A stretch of 64,000 bases of DNA, taken from NCBI GenBank assembly GCA_016709875.1, contig JADJLZ010000021.1, forward strand, positions 31,834 through 95,833, written 5' to 3'. This DNA is from Planctomycetota bacterium. GTDB lineage: Bacteria; Planctomycetota; UBA1135; GCA-002686595. Of the stretch, positions 27,667 to 35,585 are shown one piece after another. The translations under genes were made by a program, and so were the position numbers. Positions within the stretch are counted from its first letter, which is position 1, and each line of letters begins with the position of its first letter. The notes beneath the pieces were generated by a model that made no database searches, had not been told where the DNA came from, and saw only the letters and a program-made list of their open reading frames with translations.

Positions 27667-28808
27667 CGGGAATCCTTGGGTTTCGGGGCCGCGCCCGGGA
27701 GTACCTGGACCAGCGCGTCGACGAGCGCCCGCAGGCTCTCGCGCGTGGTCGAACGCCCGAGGGTGAAGCGCAGGCTCGCGGCGGCGTCGCGCGCGTCCAG
27801 GCCCATCGCGCACAGCACGTGCGAGGGGTTCGCGCCGCCGCCGGACGCGCCGCTCGAGACGCTGATGCCCAGTTCCGCCAGCGCGGCCTGTGCCTCGCTG
27901 GAAGAAGCGCCGGGAAAGCACACGTTGAGCGTGTTGGGCAGGAACGAGCCCGCGCCGTTGCGGCGCGCGCAGGGAAAGCGCTCGCGGATCGCGAGCCAGA
28001 GCTCGTCGCGCAGCGCGCCGAGCGCCTGCGGCGAGACGAGTTCGCCGCGCTCGAGCAGTTCGAGCGCGCGCGCGAAGCCGACCGTCGCGAGCGCGTTCTC
28101 GGTCCCCCCGCGCATGCCGTCCTGCTGGCCGCAGCCCAGGATCAGCGGCGCGATGGGCACGCCCTTGCGCACGTACAGCACGCCGCAGCCTTTGGGCGCG
28201 TAGAGCTTGTGGCTGGCGAGCGTGAGCAGATCGCAGCCGATCGCGCGCACGTCGACCGGCAACTTGCCGAGCGTGGCGACCGCATCCGTGTGGAACAGCA
28301 CGCCGCGCGCGCGACACAGCTCGGCGAGCTCGCGCACCGGCTGCACCACGCCGGTCTCGTTGTTGGCCATCATGACCGAGACGAGCAGCGTGTCGTCGCG
28401 CAGCACGCGCTCGAGTTCGCTGCGCTGCACCGCGCCCGCGGCGTCGACGGGCAGCCACTCGAGTTCGTAGCCGCGCCGCTCGAGCTCGCGCGCCGGCTCG
28501 ATCACCGACTTGTGCTCGACGCGACTCAGCACCAGGTGGCGCCGCGCGCTGCGCGAGGCGACTCCCTCCAGGGCCCAGTTGTTGGATTCGGTACCGCCGG
28601 AGGTGATCCACACCTCCCCGGCCGAAGCACCGATCGCGCGGGCGATCGTCGCGCGCGCGAGGTCGAGCGCGTGCCGCACGCGCCGACCCTCGGCGTGGGC
28701 CGCGGAAGGGTTCCCGTACAGGTCGGCGAGCAAGCCCTGGCAGGTCTCGAGGACCCGCGGGTGCAGGGGGGTGGACCCATTCGCGTCGAAGTACAGGTCG
28801 GGCAGCAT
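27663..28808 (-). CDS. NifS-like class V aminotransferase lacking the catalytic Cys
   Basis: The 381-residue PLP enzyme has the cysteine desulfurase plan: FDANGSTPLHPRVL, ITSGGTESNNWAL, VEHKSVIEP (His99), MMANNETGVVQP, FHTDAVATLGK (Asp175) and the PLP lysine in LASHKLYAPKGCG (Lys201). The conserved loop that carries the persulfide Cys (SSGSAC-S-G) is instead SSGASGGGANPSHVL at 318-332: two residues shorter and no Cys. NifS-family enzymes without this Cys still act on cysteine sulfinate or selenocysteine. Coupling to cysteine dioxygenase makes cysteine sulfinate desulfinase the most likely role. Confidence 0.85.
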   Translation of the reverse strand: MLPDLYFDANGSTPLHPRVLETCQGLLADLYGNPSAAHAEGRRVRHALDLARATIARAIGASAGEVWITSGGTESNNWALEGVASRSARRHLVLSRVEHKSVIEPARELERRGYELEWLPVDAAGAVQRSELERVLRDDTLLVSVMMANNETGVVQPVRELAELCRARGVLFHTDAVATLGKLPVDVRAIGCDLLTLASHKLYAPKGCGVLYVRKGVPIAPLILGCGQQDGMRGGTENALATVGFARALELLERGELVSPQALGALRDELWLAIRERFPCARRNGAGSFLPNTLNVCFPGASSSEAQAALAELGISVSSGASGGGANPSHVLCAMGLDARDAAASLRFTLGRSTTRESLRALVDALVQVLPGAAPKPKDSR

Positions 28809-28964
28809 GGGATCGTGCGCGCAAGGGATTATGCCGGGGGTGCGCCGGGATGCACACCCGCACTTTCCCAACCGCGGGCATCTCCTGCGCAGCGGGCGGG
28901 TTTGAGGTCTGCTCCGCGAAGGCGCGCGGCGCTGGGTGCCGATAGCGCTCGGGGAACACGAAGC

Positions 28965-29909
28965 ATGGGATCCACACATCTGCGGACGGTCTGGAGCACG
29001 CTCGTCCAGGCTCTGGTCGACTCGGAGGGCCGCGGCGTGCGCGCCCGAATCCTGCTCGAGGGCCTCGCCCGCGAGCCCTGGATCCAGGCCTGCGCCATCT
29101 GGAGGCAGGAGCCCCAGCCGAATGGCTGGGCCTGCGTCCTCTCGCGCGGTGCCCCCGACGAGCTCCCTGGAGAAGCCTTCGTCGAAGAGGTTGCCGCCGG
29201 ACGGACCCCAGCGGACCTGCTCTCGGGCAGGGGTGTGCTGCTCTCGGGCCGTGGCCTGGGCGCGCTCGCGCTCACCTACGCGGGCACCCCGGACTCCGAG
29301 GAGGAGCTCGACCTGATCTCGGGCCTGCTGCACGTCGTGCGCCTGACCGATGCGGCGGAGAGCTCGAACGAGGCCTCGCCGCTCGAGGACTACGTCCCGG
29401 CGCTCCCCCACTCGGCCCCCGGCCGGCGCTCGAAGCCGCGCGAGTCGGCCAGCTGCTCCCCCGCCGAGTTGCTCGCGCAACTGCGCGAGGAGGAGGCCTC
29501 GATCTGCGAACGGCTGCAGATCCGATTCGAGGTCGAGTGCGACGAGGCGGCGCTCGCCCTGCGCTGCCCGCTCTCCGCGAGCGAGCTCGCGCGCGCGGTG
29601 CGCAACCTGGTGCTGAACGCGCGCGAAGCACTCGAGTCGAGCTCCCCCGAGCGCCGAATCCGCCTGCACCTGCGCAGCCCGAGCTTGGGCCAGGTGTCGC
29701 TCACGATCGAAGACACCGCACTCGGGCTCCCTGCGGAGATCCTGAAGGCGCTCAACTCCGACGAGCCCAAGGACCTCCCCGGCCCCGGTCTGGGCCTCGC
29801 GGTCGCCTGGGGAATCGCGCTCAGCGCCGGCGGTCATCTGCGCGTGGCGGAGAGTTCCGAGCGCGGGACCAAGTTCGAGATCACGCTCCCCGCAGCGCGC
29901 GCTTCCTGA
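28965..29909 (+). CDS. orphan HATPase-domain protein (histidine-kinase-like)
   Basis: The 314-residue protein ends in a GHKL ATPase domain (about 195-312): N box AVRNLVLNAREALES, G1-like IEDTALGLPAEIL, G2-like GPGLGLAVAWGIALSAGG and a final GTKFEITLPAA. The usual phosphoacceptor H box before it is not visible; residues 170-200 are acidic (LLAQLREEEASICERL). The N-terminal about 120 residues look GAF-like (RILLEGLAREPWIQACAIW, RGVLLSGRGLGALALTY). No response regulator is next to it. It may be a degenerate sensor kinase or an anti-sigma-type ATPase. Confidence 0.65.
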   Translation: MGSTHLRTVWSTLVQALVDSEGRGVRARILLEGLAREPWIQACAIWRQEPQPNGWACVLSRGAPDELPGEAFVEEVAAGRTPADLLSGRGVLLSGRGLGALALTYAGTPDSEEELDLISGLLHVVRLTDAAESSNEASPLEDYVPALPHSAPGRRSKPRESASCSPAELLAQLREEEASICERLQIRFEVECDEAALALRCPLSASELARAVRNLVLNAREALESSSPERRIRLHLRSPSLGQVSLTIEDTALGLPAEILKALNSDEPKDLPGPGLGLAVAWGIALSAGGHLRVAESSERGTKFEITLPAARAS

Positions 29910-30031
29910 GCGGTTTTCTTTGCCTGAAACACGCTTCCGGCGCGCAGCAGGCGAGGGCTGCCACGCCCGTCGCGAGCGGAGCTTGCGCACCCCGGGGCCA
30001 TCGGACAGGAACGGCTGACGCGGATCGCGCC

Positions 30032-30949
30032 TCAGGGTTCGGCGAAGAGCTGGTCGCGCGCCACTGCGCTGATCGCCGCCACGGCCGGGTTCTTGATCCG
30101 GCGTTCGACCGAGATCGCCCAGAAGCGCTCGCGCAGGTCCTTGCTGCGGCCGACGACACGGACACCGTATTCGCGTTGCACGTCGCGTTCGACCGCGGTC
30201 GGTGCCGGGAAGATCCCGTGCCCGTTCTGGCCGAAGGCCTTCATCAGCGCGCTGTCGGCGATTTCGGCCGCGATCCGGGGCCGGATCCCCTGGCGCTCGA
30301 ACCAGGGATCGAGCGCGTGGCGCAGGGCGGTGTCCTCGGTCGGGAGGAGCAGAGGCTCCGACGAGAGGGAGCGCGGGAAATCGCGCCGGGCGCGCTTCTG
30401 GATGCTCTCGACTGCGAACCAGGTCACGCTGCACTCGCCGAGCAGGTGCGCGTAGGCTTTCACGCGCGTACCAGGCAGCATCGGCGAGTCGCTGAGGACG
30501 ACGTCGAGCGCGTGCTGCGCCAGACGCCCGAAGAGTTCGCGCACGGGCGCCTCGTGCACGACGAGGTGCACGGGCTCGGGGCCGCGCAGCGCCGGTTCGA
30601 GCAGGCGCCGCACGAGCAGCTTCGGCAGCACGTCGTCGACACCGACCACGAGGCGCACCGGCCGGCCCGTCGGGCGGCCCTTGACGGTGTCGACCAACTC
30701 GCGACCGAGCGCGAAGATCTCATCCGCGTAGCGATAGACCACGCGCCCCATCTCGGTCAGTTCGAGACCGCGTCCCGCGCGCACGAAAAGCTTCTCGCCG
30801 AGAGCCTGTTCGAGCTCGCGCACCTGCCCGCTGACGGTCGGGTGGGTGAGGTGCAGGCGCTCGGCGGCGCGCGCGACCCCGCCTTCGCGCGCCACGGTCC
30901 AGAAGTAGAGCAGGTGGTGGTAGTTGAGCCAGTGCAGTGCGGTACTCAT
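30032..30949 (-). CDS. LysR-family regulator, NhaR-like
   Basis: The 305-residue protein has an N-terminal winged helix (WLNYHHLLYFWTVAREGG, ERLHLTHPTVSGQVRELEQALGEKLFVR) with the NhaR hallmark LNYHHLLYFW, and a periplasmic-binding-like effector domain. NhaR activates the sodium/proton antiporter gene nhaA in E. coli in response to Na+. Start at 30949 fits the NhaR N terminus; the frame extends upstream without good initiation. No antiporter is nearby; the divergent genes are an HPF-like protein and TerC/Alx, so those, or the gene itself, are likely targets. A dyad lies in the shared gap. Confidence 0.88.
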   Translation of the reverse strand: MSTALHWLNYHHLLYFWTVAREGGVARAAERLHLTHPTVSGQVRELEQALGEKLFVRAGRGLELTEMGRVVYRYADEIFALGRELVDTVKGRPTGRPVRLVVGVDDVLPKLLVRRLLEPALRGPEPVHLVVHEAPVRELFGRLAQHALDVVLSDSPMLPGTRVKAYAHLLGECSVTWFAVESIQKRARRDFPRSLSSEPLLLPTEDTALRHALDPWFERQGIRPRIAAEIADSALMKAFGQNGHGIFPAPTAVERDVQREYGVRVVGRSKDLRERFWAISVERRIKNPAVAAISAVARDQLFAEP

Positions 30950-30961
30950 GTAGGTTTTTCC

Positions 30962-30989
30962 GAATGATAGCTGCGAAACTATCGCATTG
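30962..30989. promoter_or_regulatory. probable LysR-type operator between nhaR-like and hpf-like genes
   Basis: The 73-base divergent gap contains GATAG (30966-30970) and CTATC (30979-30983) around 8 bases, with flanking partial symmetry (GAATG on the left, CATTG on the right). LysR regulators bind interrupted dyads of this size, usually with a T-N11-A core, next to their own promoter. Confidence 0.5.
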
Positions 30990-31022
30990 TCGATGCTCGC
31001 CCCCGGCTCCATGATCCCGGCC

Positions 31023-31340
31023 ATGAAGCTCTACCTGCACTGGAACGGACTCGAACCCTCTCCCACGCTGCGCGAACACCTCGAGCGCCGCCTGGCCTTC
31101 GCCCTCGGCCGCTTCGGCGCGGAGGTGACCGCGGTCCGGGTCTGGCTGGCCGACACGAACGGTCCGCGGGGCGGCGTGGACAAGCAGGTCCGACTTCTGG
31201 TGCTGGGACCGCAGTTGAGGAACCTGGTCGTGACGGACTCCGATTCCAGCCTGCTGGCCGCGATCGACCGCGGCGCAGACCGCATCGGCAACGCGATCCG
31301 CCGCGCCCTCGAGCGCGCGCGCAGCCTGCGTCGCCGCTGA
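31023..31340 (+). CDS. HPF/RaiA-like ribosome-associated protein
   Basis: The 105-residue protein resembles the N-terminal domain of hibernation promoting factor / sigma-54 modulation proteins: MKLYLHWNGLEPSPTLREHLERRLAFALGRFG (beta-alpha start), then VTAVRVWLADTNGPRGGVDKQVRLLV and a final helix DSSLLAAIDRGADRIGNAIRRAL ending in SLRRR. Such proteins bind the 30S decoding site in stationary phase. Start: three in-frame ATGs exist (30993, 31011, 31023); the last matches the family N terminus. It precedes terC by 27 bases and is divergent from the NhaR-like gene. Confidence 0.75.
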   Translation: MKLYLHWNGLEPSPTLREHLERRLAFALGRFGAEVTAVRVWLADTNGPRGGVDKQVRLLVLGPQLRNLVVTDSDSSLLAAIDRGADRIGNAIRRALERARSLRRR

Positions 31341-31367
31341 TCCTCGTTCCAGGGAGTCGCGACAGCC

Positions 31368-32327
31368 ATGCCCATCGAATCCGTAGGCTCGCCGCTGCTC
31401 TGGAGCGGCTTCGTGGTCTTCGTCCTGGCGATGCTCGCCCTGGACCTGGGAGTCTTCCATCGCAAGGCGCACGAGATCTCGCTCAAGGAAGCCGCGATCT
31501 GGAGCGCCGTGTGGATCGGCCTCGCGGCACTCTTCGCGCTCGGGGTTCACGCCTGGCACGGGCCCGAGCGAGCGCTGGAGTTCGTCACGGGCTACGTGAT
31601 CGAAAAGGCGCTCTCGGTCGACAACATCTTCGTCTTCGTCGTCATCTTCTCGTACTTCGCCGTGCCGAGCGCGCTGCAGCACCGGGTGCTCTTCTGGGGC
31701 ATCCTCGGGGCGCTCGTGATGCGCGCGATCTTCATCTTGGTCGGCGGCGCATTCCTTGCGCGCTTCCACTGGGCGATCTACGTCTTCGGCGCGATCCTGC
31801 TGCTGACCGGCATCAAGCTGCTGCTGCAGCGCCAGGCGAACTACGACCCGGCGGGGAATCCGCTCGTGCGGCTCTTCCGGCGCTGCTTCCCGGCCAGCGC
31901 CGGATTCGACGGCTCGAAGTTCTTCACGCGCGAGGGCGCGCGGCTCGTGGCGACGCCGCTCTTCCTCGCGCTGCTCGTAGTCGAGGCGACCGACGTGGTC
32001 TTCGCCGTGGACTCGATCCCGGCGATCTTCGCGATCACCAGGGATCCCTTCCTGGTCTTCACCTCGAACATCTTCGCGATCCTGGGCCTGCGCTCGCTGT
32101 ACTTCCTGCTCGCGGGCGTCATCGACAAGTTCCGCTACCTCAAGACCGGGCTCGCGCTGGTGCTGGTCTTCGTCGGCGGGAAGATGCTCCTCGCGGATGT
32201 CTGGAAGGTCCCGGTCGGGCTCTCGTTGGCGATCATCGGCACGCTGCTCGGCGCGTCGGTGCTGGCTTCGCTCGCCGTCCAGCGGCGCGAGCCGCGCAAG
32301 CGGATCACGAAAGGCTCCACGCCCTGA
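31368..32327 (+). CDS. TerC/Alx-family membrane protein
   Basis: The 319-residue protein has about nine membrane helices and the TerC signatures: VIEKALSVDNIFVFVVIFSYF (acidic residues in the membrane), then VVEATDVVFAVDSIPAIFAITRDPFLVFTSNIFAILGLRSLYFLL. TerC/Alx proteins export manganese or calcium and, in some bacteria, load metal into secreted proteins. No yybP-ykoY (manganese) riboswitch fits in the 27-base gap before it. Association with an NhaR-like regulator suggests ion or pH control. Confidence 0.93.
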   Translation: MPIESVGSPLLWSGFVVFVLAMLALDLGVFHRKAHEISLKEAAIWSAVWIGLAALFALGVHAWHGPERALEFVTGYVIEKALSVDNIFVFVVIFSYFAVPSALQHRVLFWGILGALVMRAIFILVGGAFLARFHWAIYVFGAILLLTGIKLLLQRQANYDPAGNPLVRLFRRCFPASAGFDGSKFFTREGARLVATPLFLALLVVEATDVVFAVDSIPAIFAITRDPFLVFTSNIFAILGLRSLYFLLAGVIDKFRYLKTGLALVLVFVGGKMLLADVWKVPVGLSLAIIGTLLGASVLASLAVQRREPRKRITKGSTP

Positions 32328-32502
32328 CGCCTGACGCTCTTCGCCCTCGGCCCGGGCGCGACCTGGTCACGCGGGTGCGCGCGACGCGCGGCACTCAGCA
32401 TCGCCACTGAGCGAGTCTCATCGAGGGGCGTTGCAGCACGCGAGCGGTGCTTCACCCGGGAAGCTCGATGCGGACTCCGCTCTCCCTCGGGCTGGTGGCC
32501 TC

Positions 32503-32537
32503 AAAAACCACCTGCCCCCTGCCTTTGCGCAGGGGGC
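32503..32537 (-). terminator. intrinsic terminator for the alpha/beta hydrolase gene
   Basis: On the minus strand, GCCCCCTGC pairs with GCAGGGGGC around a 6-base loop (32514-32537), followed six bases later by TTTTT. It lies about 50 bases after the stop of the gene at 32587-34056. The gap before the T run makes it weaker than canonical. Confidence 0.55.
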
Positions 32538-32586
32538 TGGCCTGGTCGTGGCTCCTGGGAAAATTCCCCGAGCGTGAGTCGCTCGC

Positions 32587-34056
32587 TCAGAACTGCAGCT
32601 GCCAGAGGTGGCCCGCACCGTCCGTGTCGGTGATCAGGCACGTACCCAGTTGCGCGTCGTAGTTGTAGAGCGCGGGTTGGCCATCGCGCAGCGCTTGCAT
32701 CGGCGGATAGGGAACGCCCGTCAGCAGCAGCTCGTCCGGCGTTCCGTCGAAGTTCGAGTGGTTCCAGCGCAAGGCGCCGAGGTACGAGAGGCCGAGCGTC
32801 TGCGCATCGACGGTCAGGCGCCGCAGGTTGCGCGAACCCCAGACGCTGAGTCGGTTGGCGATCGGATCGGCGTACCACTGGAAGGGCGTGAACTGGCCCG
32901 ACTGGTCCTGAGCGACCTGGAAGTGGTGCACCCGCTGTCCGTCCTCGTCCGCGAGCTCGTTGCCGCTCGAAGGTTCGACGAAGCTCGTCGCCGCGAACCA
33001 GTTGCAGGCCCCGTTCTGGTCGAGCGCGTCCCAGGAGTGTCCGACGAAGGGCACGCTGACGAAGGTGTTGTTCACCCCCAGGCTGGACAGTTGGCTGACC
33101 CAGGTCTGCGTCTGGAACGAGAGGTAGGGGTGCGTGTCGCCCGTCGCGAGCACGGTCATCACGGGGATGCCGCGCAGGTTGCGCGCCAGGCTCGTGGCGG
33201 GATCGACGGCGCCGGTCAGCGGATCGATGTCGATCGTCGAGCAGCGCGAGAACGAGAAGGCCGCGGTGCTCGGCGTGCCGTTGTTCCAGAACTCCATCAG
33301 GTCGGAGGCCTCGAGGTTCGCGCCGCCGGGCAGCGGACCGTCGTCCTGGTCGTTGTCGTCGGGCTCATTGGCGAACGCGTGCGCCAGCGAGATGGTCCCC
33401 GTGTGGTTGATCAGTGCAGCGAAGTGCGGTGCGTTCGAGTCGACGTGCCGCGCGGCGTAGGTCGCTGCGGCGCCGCCGCCCATCGAGAAGCCCACGCCGT
33501 AGATGCGCGTGCTGTCGATCGGATACGCGCTGGAGACGATGGAGAGCACCGCCTGCGTGTTGATCTGGCTCACGAGCGAGCTGAAGTGGCGCTGGCTGCC
33601 GCCGAGCGGCGCGACGAAGTACCAGCCGCGAGCCTGGCACTCGGCCGGAAAGGTCGTCCACAGGAACGGGTCCGCGTGACTGACGTTGGCGCGGTGGAAG
33701 GCGACCAGCAGCGGGCGCGGGCCGGGCGGCGGGTTGCTCGGGATCTGCAGCACGAACGACTCGGTGTAGCCGCTGCCCGTGTTGCGCAGGACGACGTTGT
33801 AGGCGCCGGGGTAGCCCGGCACGGGCAGGATCTTCATCCCCATCGCGGTCGTGCCTCCGATGCCGACATCCGGCGTGCCGCCCTCGGGCACGCTGCCGGG
33901 CCCGGAGGAGAAGAACTCGAGCGCCTGCTCCATCGGCGTGACCGTGGGCGGCGGGTTCGGGTTCCCGTTCGCATTCGACGCAGGAGTCCCTGCACCGGGC
34001 GCGCAGGCGCCCAGGAACAGCGTTCCCAGGGCCAAGCAGAACAAGTTTTTCGACAT
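32587..34056 (-). CDS. exported alpha/beta-hydrolase lipoprotein (esterase/PHB-depolymerase-like), copy A
   Basis: The 489-residue protein has a lipoprotein signal (LGTLFLGACAPG) and a Pro/Asn-rich linker. The hydrolase domain shows the nucleophile elbow YGVGFSMGGGAA (Ser191), a late Asp in LATGDTHPYLS and the His in FVGHSWDAL. The layout is that of dienelactone hydrolase/feruloyl esterase/PHB depolymerase-type secreted esterases. The C-terminal about 120 residues (FTPFQWYADP, LTVDAQTLGLSYLGAL and a final LGTCLI-type strand) recur in copy B and look like a conserved beta domain. The gene has its own terminator. Confidence 0.82.
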   Translation of the reverse strand: MSKNLFCLALGTLFLGACAPGAGTPASNANGNPNPPPTVTPMEQALEFFSSGPGSVPEGGTPDVGIGGTTAMGMKILPVPGYPGAYNVVLRNTGSGYTESFVLQIPSNPPPGPRPLLVAFHRANVSHADPFLWTTFPAECQARGWYFVAPLGGSQRHFSSLVSQINTQAVLSIVSSAYPIDSTRIYGVGFSMGGGAAATYAARHVDSNAPHFAALINHTGTISLAHAFANEPDDNDQDDGPLPGGANLEASDLMEFWNNGTPSTAAFSFSRCSTIDIDPLTGAVDPATSLARNLRGIPVMTVLATGDTHPYLSFQTQTWVSQLSSLGVNNTFVSVPFVGHSWDALDQNGACNWFAATSFVEPSSGNELADEDGQRVHHFQVAQDQSGQFTPFQWYADPIANRLSVWGSRNLRRLTVDAQTLGLSYLGALRWNHSNFDGTPDELLLTGVPYPPMQALRDGQPALYNYDAQLGTCLITDTDGAGHLWQLQF

Positions 34057-34172
34057 TGTGGGTGAAGCTCAGACGAACGCCAGGCCGGGAAAGGTCCCTG
34101 GCGCGAGCCGCAAGGGGCTCCGCAATAGTCTACCCCACATTCCGGGGGGAGAGGAAATCGGCGCCCGCGGGC

Positions 34173-35567
34173 TCAGAATTGGATTTCCCAGTGGTCCGGG
34201 CTGCTCCCGGCCACGGGCAGAGTCAGGGTGCCCAGCTGGGGATCGTAGGTGTAGCTGCTCGGCGAGCCATTGCGCTGGACCGTCTGGGGCGGATTGGCGC
34301 CCGGGATGCCCTCGAGGACGACCTCGTCACCCGTGCCGTCGGCAGGCGCGAGATCCAGGAGCAGGGCGCCCGAGTAGCTGAGCCCGAGCTCCTGAACGTC
34401 CACGTGCACGCGCTTCAGATTCTCGCTCTCGAGCAGCGCGAGCTGGTTGGCGGCGGGGTTCGTCTCCCAGCGGAAGGGCGTGAACGCGCCGGCCTGGTCC
34501 TGTTCGATGCGGAAGTCGAACCAGGCGCCGTCGGCGTCGGCCAGCGCCATCCCGCTCGGGCGATGCGCGGGGAGCGGCGCCTGACGCCAGAGCCATTCGC
34601 ACACCGCGTGGTCGTCGAGCGTGTTCCAGCTGTGGATCGACGCGGGGACGATGCTCATGCGGGCCGCGCCGCCATCGGAGAGCAGCTGGTCGCGCAGCGC
34701 GCGCGTGTCGTCCTGCAGGTAGCCGTTGGGGTCGTGGTCCGCCATCCACAGCAGCGTCGGCGTGCCGGTCAGGTTGCGCGACATGTTCGCGGGCGCGGTC
34801 GCGCTCGGAAGGTGGTCGAGCACCGAGCAGCGCGCGTACGCGAAGGGGAAGAGTTCAGGCTTGCCGCCGAAGCGCTGGGCGAGCAGCGTGCGCACGATCC
34901 CCGGAGAGTTCGCGTAGACGTCGCTGAGCGAGACCGAGCCGGTGTGGTCCACGATCGCCGCGAAGCGCAGCGAGGAGGGGTCACACTGGCGCGCGGCCTG
35001 GGTCGCGAGCGCGCCTGCGCCCATCGAGAATCCGACGCCGTACACGCGCTGTTCGTCGATCGAGTACAGCGGGCGCAAGTACTCGAGCACCGCGCGCGTG
35101 TTGATCTGGCCTTCGAGGCAGCCGAAGTTGGTCGTGAAGGCCGAGAGCGGCGCAATGAAGTGCCAATTGCGCTGCTGCGCCTCGTTCAGGAAATTCGTCC
35201 AGAAGACGGCGTCGAAATGCGACGTGCTGTAGCGGTGGAAGACGACCAGCGCCGGCGCGGGGTGCGTGCTCTGCGCCGCGGGCGAGAAGAGGAATTTCTC
35301 GACGAAACCGCTGCCCGTATTGTGCAGTTCGAGGTTGTAGAGATTCGTGTATCCCGGCACGGGAGCGCCGAGCGCCCAATAGCCGCTCGTCGTCGGCGAT
35401 TGCGATTCGGGAATGCCGCCCTCGGGCACGTAGCCGGGACCCGATTGCACGAAAGCGCGCAAAGCGGGGCTGATGCCCGGCGGCAGCGGGGCCGCAGAGG
35501 GCTGTTGGAATGCGAGACTCGTCGCCAGTAGCAGGGTGATGCACACGGCGCATGCAGTCTCTGGCAA
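34173..35567 (-). CDS. exported alpha/beta-hydrolase, copy B (tandem paralogue)
   Basis: The 464-residue paralogue of copy A repeats its plan: signal peptide (CITLLLATSLAFQQ), PGYVPEGGIPES opening, YGVGFSMGAGALA nucleophile elbow, a MADHDPNGYL Asp-type loop, IHSWNTLDD for the His, and the C-terminal domain with FTPFRWETNP, VHVDVQELGLSYSGAL. There is no lipobox, so it may be fully secreted. The start is a TTG with no clear ribosome site; a GTG a few codons in (before CITLLL) is possible. The two copies are in tandem on one strand and probably arose by duplication. Confidence 0.8.
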   Translation of the reverse strand: MPETACAVCITLLLATSLAFQQPSAAPLPPGISPALRAFVQSGPGYVPEGGIPESQSPTTSGYWALGAPVPGYTNLYNLELHNTGSGFVEKFLFSPAAQSTHPAPALVVFHRYSTSHFDAVFWTNFLNEAQQRNWHFIAPLSAFTTNFGCLEGQINTRAVLEYLRPLYSIDEQRVYGVGFSMGAGALATQAARQCDPSSLRFAAIVDHTGSVSLSDVYANSPGIVRTLLAQRFGGKPELFPFAYARCSVLDHLPSATAPANMSRNLTGTPTLLWMADHDPNGYLQDDTRALRDQLLSDGGAARMSIVPASIHSWNTLDDHAVCEWLWRQAPLPAHRPSGMALADADGAWFDFRIEQDQAGAFTPFRWETNPAANQLALLESENLKRVHVDVQELGLSYSGALLLDLAPADGTGDEVVLEGIPGANPPQTVQRNGSPSSYTYDPQLGTLTLPVAGSSPDHWEIQF

Positions 35568-35585
35568 GCCGCTGCGAGCCGCAAG

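Noticed and set aside
32550..32580. Palindrome GGGAAAATTCCC as a second terminator
   Set aside because: The stem is short and self-complementary without a loop, and no T run follows on either strand.
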